Source: an uncultured Pseudomonadales bacterium (GTDB lineage: Bacteria; Pseudomonadota; Gammaproteobacteria; Pseudomonadales; Azotimanducaceae). From it: 64,000 bases of DNA. The stretch is taken from positions 2,604,001 to 2,668,000 of the forward strand of contig OY282460.1 of NCBI GenBank assembly GCA_958296295.1, written 5' to 3'. Below the pieces are notes generated by a model, which saw only the letters and a list, made by a program, of their open reading frames with translations, was not told the DNA's origin and did not search any database. Below are positions 60,675 through 64,000 of the stretch, piece after piece. The position numbers and the translations under genes were made by a program. Within the stretch, counting starts at the first letter, position 1, and each line of letters starts with the position of its first letter.

Positions 60675-62504
60675 TCAACGGCCGCCCACCCAGATCGGCG
60701 AGCTCCATGCGCGCTCCTGAATCGTGGCGGCAATATCCGGCCGCGGCCGCGCGCCGGCGCGCACCGCGTCCCAAGTGGACCAACGGCAGGTGGGGTTCTC
60801 CAAGACGCGCACATAGTAGAAGGCCTTGGCGTTCGGGTCGAAGTGCGGATCCTGCCAGAGCGCCCGCAACTCGCCGGCGCCGACGCCCTCGCTGACACTG
60901 CAATCGGCCACGTCCACCTCGGCGCCGTTGTCCGGGCAGCGCCCGGTGGCGGCATCCACCGCCAGACCGTCGGAACACGCCACGTCGTAGACCCTTTCAT
61001 GGGGCCGGCCATCCGCCGCCAACCAGCCCTTGATGATTTGAAGCCTCTGCAAGCGGGTGCCTTGGGGATCCGCGAGAGCCCATGCCAAGAAGTGCGGTGC
61101 GCCGTCGTCATCGGCTGGCGGCATCGGCAAATCCGCCCCCTGCGGCACGCCCTTGGCGGCGGCGACGCGCAGGATGTTCGGCGCGTCCGCGGTGGCCTCG
61201 TCCAGATCGTATGCGGCGAAGAACCGCACCTTGATGCGCGGCCCGGTGGTGGCGAACGTCTCCTTGCGGCGAAAGGCGTCGAAGATCGCCCCGCGGGTGT
61301 TCTCCTCGGCCCAAACGCCGGCCAACCCCGAAGCGCTGAAAAAGCGGAACGCCACTTCCTCGAAGCCGCCGCCCTCCAGCCGCACCGACCCGCGGCGTTC
61401 GGCGCTGCTGTCCAAGACGCCCACCTTGCCAACGAACTTGTCCTCGTCGAAACGCTCGCCGGGATTGTGCGAGTCGCTCGCGCCGACGACGCCGAAGCGG
61501 TAGGGGTTGAGGCCGTCGCTCGCCTCCAGCGCCAATCCGTTCAGCCACGCTTCGCGCACATAGCTGCCGCGCGGGCGGCTCTTGCGCCAACTGGCGATCT
61601 GGTAGGGAAGTATCTCGAAGTCCGCCCACTCGTCGTTCGGCGACAAGAACGGATGCGTGTCCGAGGTGCCCTTCACTTGCGTTATCTCCACCAAGGGTTC
61701 GTTGCGCATGCGCTGTTCGGCATATGCGGCGTCCAGCGGGCCGCCCTCGAACTTCACCAGCTCGAACATGTCGCCATCGGATCCGTTGGCGTTGTGCGGA
61801 ATGGCGATGGCGTCGATGCCTTGTTCGCGCTGCTCGTCCATCCACGCCCACAGGTCTTCCGGGTTCAGGGAGTCCAACCGGCTGAACGGGATCGGCGGCA
61901 CTTCGCTGCCGCGGTAGAAGACGTTGCGATGCAGGTTGCCGGGCCGGGAGGACGTGTATTCGTAGCCGATGAAGGTGGTGAACGCGCCGGGGTTGTTGTG
62001 CCGTTCGGCGGCGGCTTGAATGGCCTGCCACGCGCTACGCGAATCCTCCTCGCGTCCTTTCTCCGCCAAAGTGGCGAAGCAGCCGCGAAACGCCGCGCCA
62101 CGCTCGGCGATCGTGCTTGCGAACGCGCAGCGCTTCACGTCCTCGTCGCCCGCCGCGGGATGCGCCGGATCCCGCCAAGCCCAGAACATGCCGAGGTAAA
62201 AGGCGTGATCGGTGACGGCGAGGAAATCCAACGGGCGGTCGATCTGGAGATCGAAGCCCGCCGCGTGCGGCACCGATTCGCCCTTGGCGAAACGGTAGGC
62301 GTCGTCCGGCGAGGTCAGCGTGCCGAACAGGTAGGCATCGAACGAATAGCGGGTATGAACGTGCAGATCACCGAAAAAGGCGTGCTTCGTCTCGGCATCG
62401 GCCGCCGCCGCTTGCAGGCAAACCGCGCCGACAAGGGCCGAAAACCAGCGGCCAAGCGACGAGGCACGGCCAACGGCGCGAACTACTTGGTGGCAAAAGA
62501 CCAT
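60675..62504 (-). CDS. Secreted DUF3604 protein
   Basis: This 609-residue protein carries an N-terminal hydrophobic stretch (SLGRWFSALVGAVCLQAAAADA) consistent with a signal peptide. A DUF3604 domain follows with a PHP-like metal motif FFGDLHVHTRYSFDAYLFGT. FLAVTDHAFYLGMF, YRFGVVGASDSHNPG and RKETFATTGPRIKVRFFAAYDL repeat the same metallohydrolase pattern. The substrate and reaction are not known; the family occurs commonly in marine and soil bacteria. It is transcribed upstream of the ABC operon but separated from it by 197 bp. ATG 62504 is the start; the 20 or so residues before the signal core are basic. Confidence 0.88.
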   Translation of the reverse strand: MVFCHQVVRAVGRASSLGRWFSALVGAVCLQAAAADAETKHAFFGDLHVHTRYSFDAYLFGTLTSPDDAYRFAKGESVPHAAGFDLQIDRPLDFLAVTDHAFYLGMFWAWRDPAHPAAGDEDVKRCAFASTIAERGAAFRGCFATLAEKGREEDSRSAWQAIQAAAERHNNPGAFTTFIGYEYTSSRPGNLHRNVFYRGSEVPPIPFSRLDSLNPEDLWAWMDEQREQGIDAIAIPHNANGSDGDMFELVKFEGGPLDAAYAEQRMRNEPLVEITQVKGTSDTHPFLSPNDEWADFEILPYQIASWRKSRPRGSYVREAWLNGLALEASDGLNPYRFGVVGASDSHNPGERFDEDKFVGKVGVLDSSAERRGSVRLEGGGFEEVAFRFFSASGLAGVWAEENTRGAIFDAFRRKETFATTGPRIKVRFFAAYDLDEATADAPNILRVAAAKGVPQGADLPMPPADDDGAPHFLAWALADPQGTRLQRLQIIKGWLAADGRPHERVYDVACSDGLAVDAATGRCPDNGAEVDVADCSVSEGVGAGELRALWQDPHFDPNAKAFYYVRVLENPTCRWSTWDAVRAGARPRPDIAATIQERAWSSPIWVGGR

Positions 62505-62851
62505 GTGGCGGCTCCCCCCAATTCAACCGCGTCAAACCGCGAACGCGCCGCCAACGTCAATGGCGGAGCTCGCGGCTTCTCCTTAGAGGGGCAAATAGTA
62601 CCTTGCCTTCGGGCTGCCCGGTGGTGCGGCGGGCCAACGCATGGCGGTGCGGCTGGCCATGTCGCCATGCATACCGCGGGAAGTGGCGGGATCGGCGTCA
62701 ATCGACAACCGGGGCGAACACCGGCGCGGCTTCGCCAAGGCACCGTTTCTTCCGTTTCTTGTCTAGGCGCGCCAGCTGATGAATCGCGTTGCAGGTTTCG
62801 CAACTATCGGTGGCCCCGCTGCGCCAGGTTGGCCACGAGCTGACGCCGTTC
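62505..62851. other. 347-bp intergenic region, no gene seen
   Basis: Between DUF3604 and the PspC gene, both on the minus strand, several short open frames exist but none has family similarity or a good start. No hairpin with a T-run or clear promoter was found. Confidence 0.5.
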
Positions 62852-63076
62852 CTACGGCGCCAACTCCGAGTCGTTTTTCGGCGGCAGGAGTATCCAAGCC
62901 ACGGCGTAGACGACGAGCGCGATCTTCCAAGCGAACAGGCATGCCACCACGAACCCCACCCGGAAGAAGGCGGGTTCCGTGTTGAAGTGGCCGGCGATGC
63001 CGGCGCAAACGCCACCAAGCCAACCATTGCGACGGTCCCGCGCCAACCGCTGGCGGACTCGGTTGAATGCGCTCAT
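62852..63076 (-). CDS. PspC-domain membrane protein
   Basis: The 74-residue protein carries the PspC domain: NGWLGGVCAGIAGHFNTEPAFFRVGFVVACLFAWKIALVVYAVAWILLPPK. In phage-shock systems PspC is an inner-membrane sensor or effector; here only the domain protein is present and no PspA, PspB or PspF gene is visible, so involvement in envelope stress is inference. ATG 63076 has GGAGGA 7 bp upstream and overlaps the stop of the preceding small membrane peptide (ATGA). Confidence 0.88.
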   Translation of the reverse strand: MSAFNRVRQRLARDRRNGWLGGVCAGIAGHFNTEPAFFRVGFVVACLFAWKIALVVYAVAWILLPPKNDSELAP

Positions 63077-63246
63077 CGCTGATCCTCCCACGCCAAGCCG
63101 CAGGGATGGTGTTCGGCACGGGCCGTTTCGGTCTGGAGGACGGCTTCGCGGTCTGCCAAGGCGGCGACGCCCAGCATGGCCAAGGCCAGCAGGACTATGG
63201 CGAGGATGCTCGCCCGCGGAGCGGTGATTCGAGAGATTCGGGTCAT
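63073..63246 (-). CDS. Small membrane peptide (57 aa) upstream of PspC
   Basis: An ORF from ATG 63246 to TGA 63073 encodes 57 residues. A basic start (MTRISRITAPRAS) is followed by a membrane segment (ILAIVLLALAMLGVAALA) and a short periplasmic tail with HHPCGLAWEDQR. The stop overlaps the PspC start by four bases, and an AGGAGG lies 10 bp upstream of the start. It is not PspB by sequence. The tight coupling makes it a probable real gene of unknown function, possibly a PspC partner. Confidence 0.55.
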   Translation of the reverse strand: MTRISRITAPRASILAIVLLALAMLGVAALADREAVLQTETARAEHHPCGLAWEDQR

Positions 63247-63551
63247 GGCCTTGGTGCCTCCTGGTGCCTCATAAGATGCGGTCGCCTACGGTCTTTTCAA
63301 GGGCCGTGCCAAACCGGTTTGATTCCACCGGCTGTTGGAAAATAGCACTCCAACCCGTTGATTTTTAGGCTTTGACCACGCCGAGCGGCGCAAGTTCAAT
63401 ACGGCGCGTTTCGCCAAATCGTGGCGGATTTCGCTCACCCGCCGGCGCCGCACGACACCGCTTCCCAAAGCGGACGAGACGCGCCGCACGACATTCCTGT
63501 TGCGCTACGGTTAAACTGGCCCGCAAGGGAGGCCAAGGGAAACCCAACCGC
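63247..63551. other. 305-bp divergent intergenic region
   Basis: This is the gap between the PspC unit and the acyl-CoA synthetase gene and must contain both promoters. A short tandem repeat (GGTGCCTC twice, at the PspC side near 63254-63271) and scattered hairpins occur, but no convincing -35/-10 pair was found. No gene is seen. Confidence 0.45.
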
Positions 63552-64000
63552 ATGGCCATGCAACGCCAACCGCTTCTGATGTCGCGGTTGATCGAACGTG
63601 GCGCCAAGGTGCAGCCGAACGCGGAGATCGTCACCGCCACAGCGCGCGGGACGCGCCGCCGGAATTTGGCGGCAACCCGCGACCGCGCGCACCAACTGGC
63701 GCATGCGCTGGCCGCGGCGGGCGTCCGCCCGGGCGACCGGGTAGGCACCTTCCTGTGGAACGGCTCGCGGCATCTGGAGGCGTACCACGCCTGCGCCGGC
63801 ATGGGGGCGGTGCTGCACACGCTGAACCTGCGCCTCGGCCCGGCTGATCTCGAGTACATCATCCGCCACGGCGAGACCGGGATCATCATCGCGGACGCCG
63901 ATACGCTGCCGCTGCTCGCGCCACTGGCGGGGCGCGTCCCGTCGGTGCGGCGAATCGTCGTCGCCGCCGAGGCGGAGGGTTCCGGCAGCCCGGACACGCA
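63552..64000 (+). CDS. AMP-dependent acyl-CoA synthetase, N-terminal part (3' end outside window)
   Basis: An uninterrupted frame from ATG 63552 to the window end gives 149 residues of the N-terminal domain of the acyl-adenylate-forming family: PLLMSRLIERGAKVQPNAEIVTAT and HQLAHALAAAGVRPGDRVGTFLWNGSRHLEAYHACAGMGAVLHTLNLRLGPADLEYIIRHGETGIIIAD. This is the usual order of a fatty-acyl-CoA ligase; the ATP-binding motif and active site lie beyond the edge. ATG 63552 (a second ATG follows at 63558) begins the conserved region after an AGGGAAACCC stretch. The substrate is likely a medium- or long-chain fatty acid. Confidence 0.9.
   Translation, partial: MAMQRQPLLMSRLIERGAKVQPNAEIVTATARGTRRRNLAATRDRAHQLAHALAAAGVRPGDRVGTFLWNGSRHLEAYHACAGMGAVLHTLNLRLGPADLEYIIRHGETGIIIADADTLPLLAPLAGRVPSVRRIVVAAEAEGSGSPDT

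Noticed and set aside
60510..62843. 777-codon plus-strand open frame across DUF3604
   Set aside because: Antisense shadow with no domain; DUF3604 motifs on the minus strand are clear.
1..64000. tRNA, rRNA or riboswitch genes
   Set aside because: No cloverleaf, rRNA block or known riboswitch core was recognised by eye in the intergenic regions; a covariance-model scan would settle this.

Overview
The window is a high-GC (by eye roughly two-thirds G+C), densely coded stretch of a Gram-negative bacterial chromosome. Elongation factor P followed directly by its lysylating enzyme EpmA points to a gammaproteobacterium. RND and TonB-dependent envelope systems, CcmF, BioB, and several oxidative or catabolic enzymes (acyl-CoA dehydrogenase, phytanoyl-CoA-type dioxygenases, SDRs, a sulfatase-fold protein, an arylsulfotransferase-like lipoprotein, D-aminoacylase, DUF3604, BCCT transporter) suggest a nutritionally versatile, possibly marine or host-associated lineage. 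The lineage is inference; no rRNA, tRNA or CRISPR array was seen.

Layout. 1-4000: 3' end of efp, epmA, then on the minus strand bioB, a MaoC-like dehydratase and an unrecognised 401-residue protein. 4019-5676: an IS1380-like insertion sequence. 5764-15764: class I aldolase, a secreted START-like protein, selA, a membrane glycosyltransferase-like protein whose reading frame runs 330 bp into selA antisense, carB, and an AAA-like/PD-(D/E)XK protein. 15786-21344: an acyl-CoA dehydrogenase/RND adaptor/RND pump transcription unit. 21430-31134: SbcD-like phosphoesterase, Nudix hydrolase coupled to ccmF, DUF72, MFS exporter, TonB receptor and an NAD-dependent reductase.

31135-40267 is the most unusual region. 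It opens with gene remnants and a 93-bp element with 22-bp terminal inverted repeats, followed by an arylsulfotransferase-like lipoprotein of lower GC. Then comes a minus-strand tandem array of one unrecognised membrane-anchored, cysteine-rich family of about 500 residues: intact copies B, C and D, a frameshifted copy A, and an internally deleted relic. Copies A-C and the relic each carry a conserved TACAAT box in the gap. Copy D instead overlaps, by ATGA, a 49-residue ORF carrying a HExxH zinc-protease motif.

40268-53133: glyA, a PhyH dioxygenase, leucine dehydrogenase behind an AT-rich region with a perfect inverted repeat, a Uma2 pseudogene, a BCCT transporter, a sulfatase-fold protein with Thr where the catalytic Cys/Ser is expected, a DUF5678-like protein, an SDR, a PhyH/Uma2 junction of two gene fragments, a luciferase-like oxidoreductase and an N-acyl-D-amino-acid deacylase. 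53179-64000: RNase R, an SDR, a four-gene MacA/MacB-like ABC export operon, a secreted DUF3604 protein, a two-gene PspC unit with a 57-residue membrane peptide, and the 5' part of an acyl-CoA synthetase running off the right edge.

Several normally clustered genes stand alone here (selA, carB, ccmF, bioB), so their pathway partners must lie elsewhere. Broken genes are concentrated at 31-36 kb, 44-45 kb and 49.7-50.2 kb, which are probably plastic sites.
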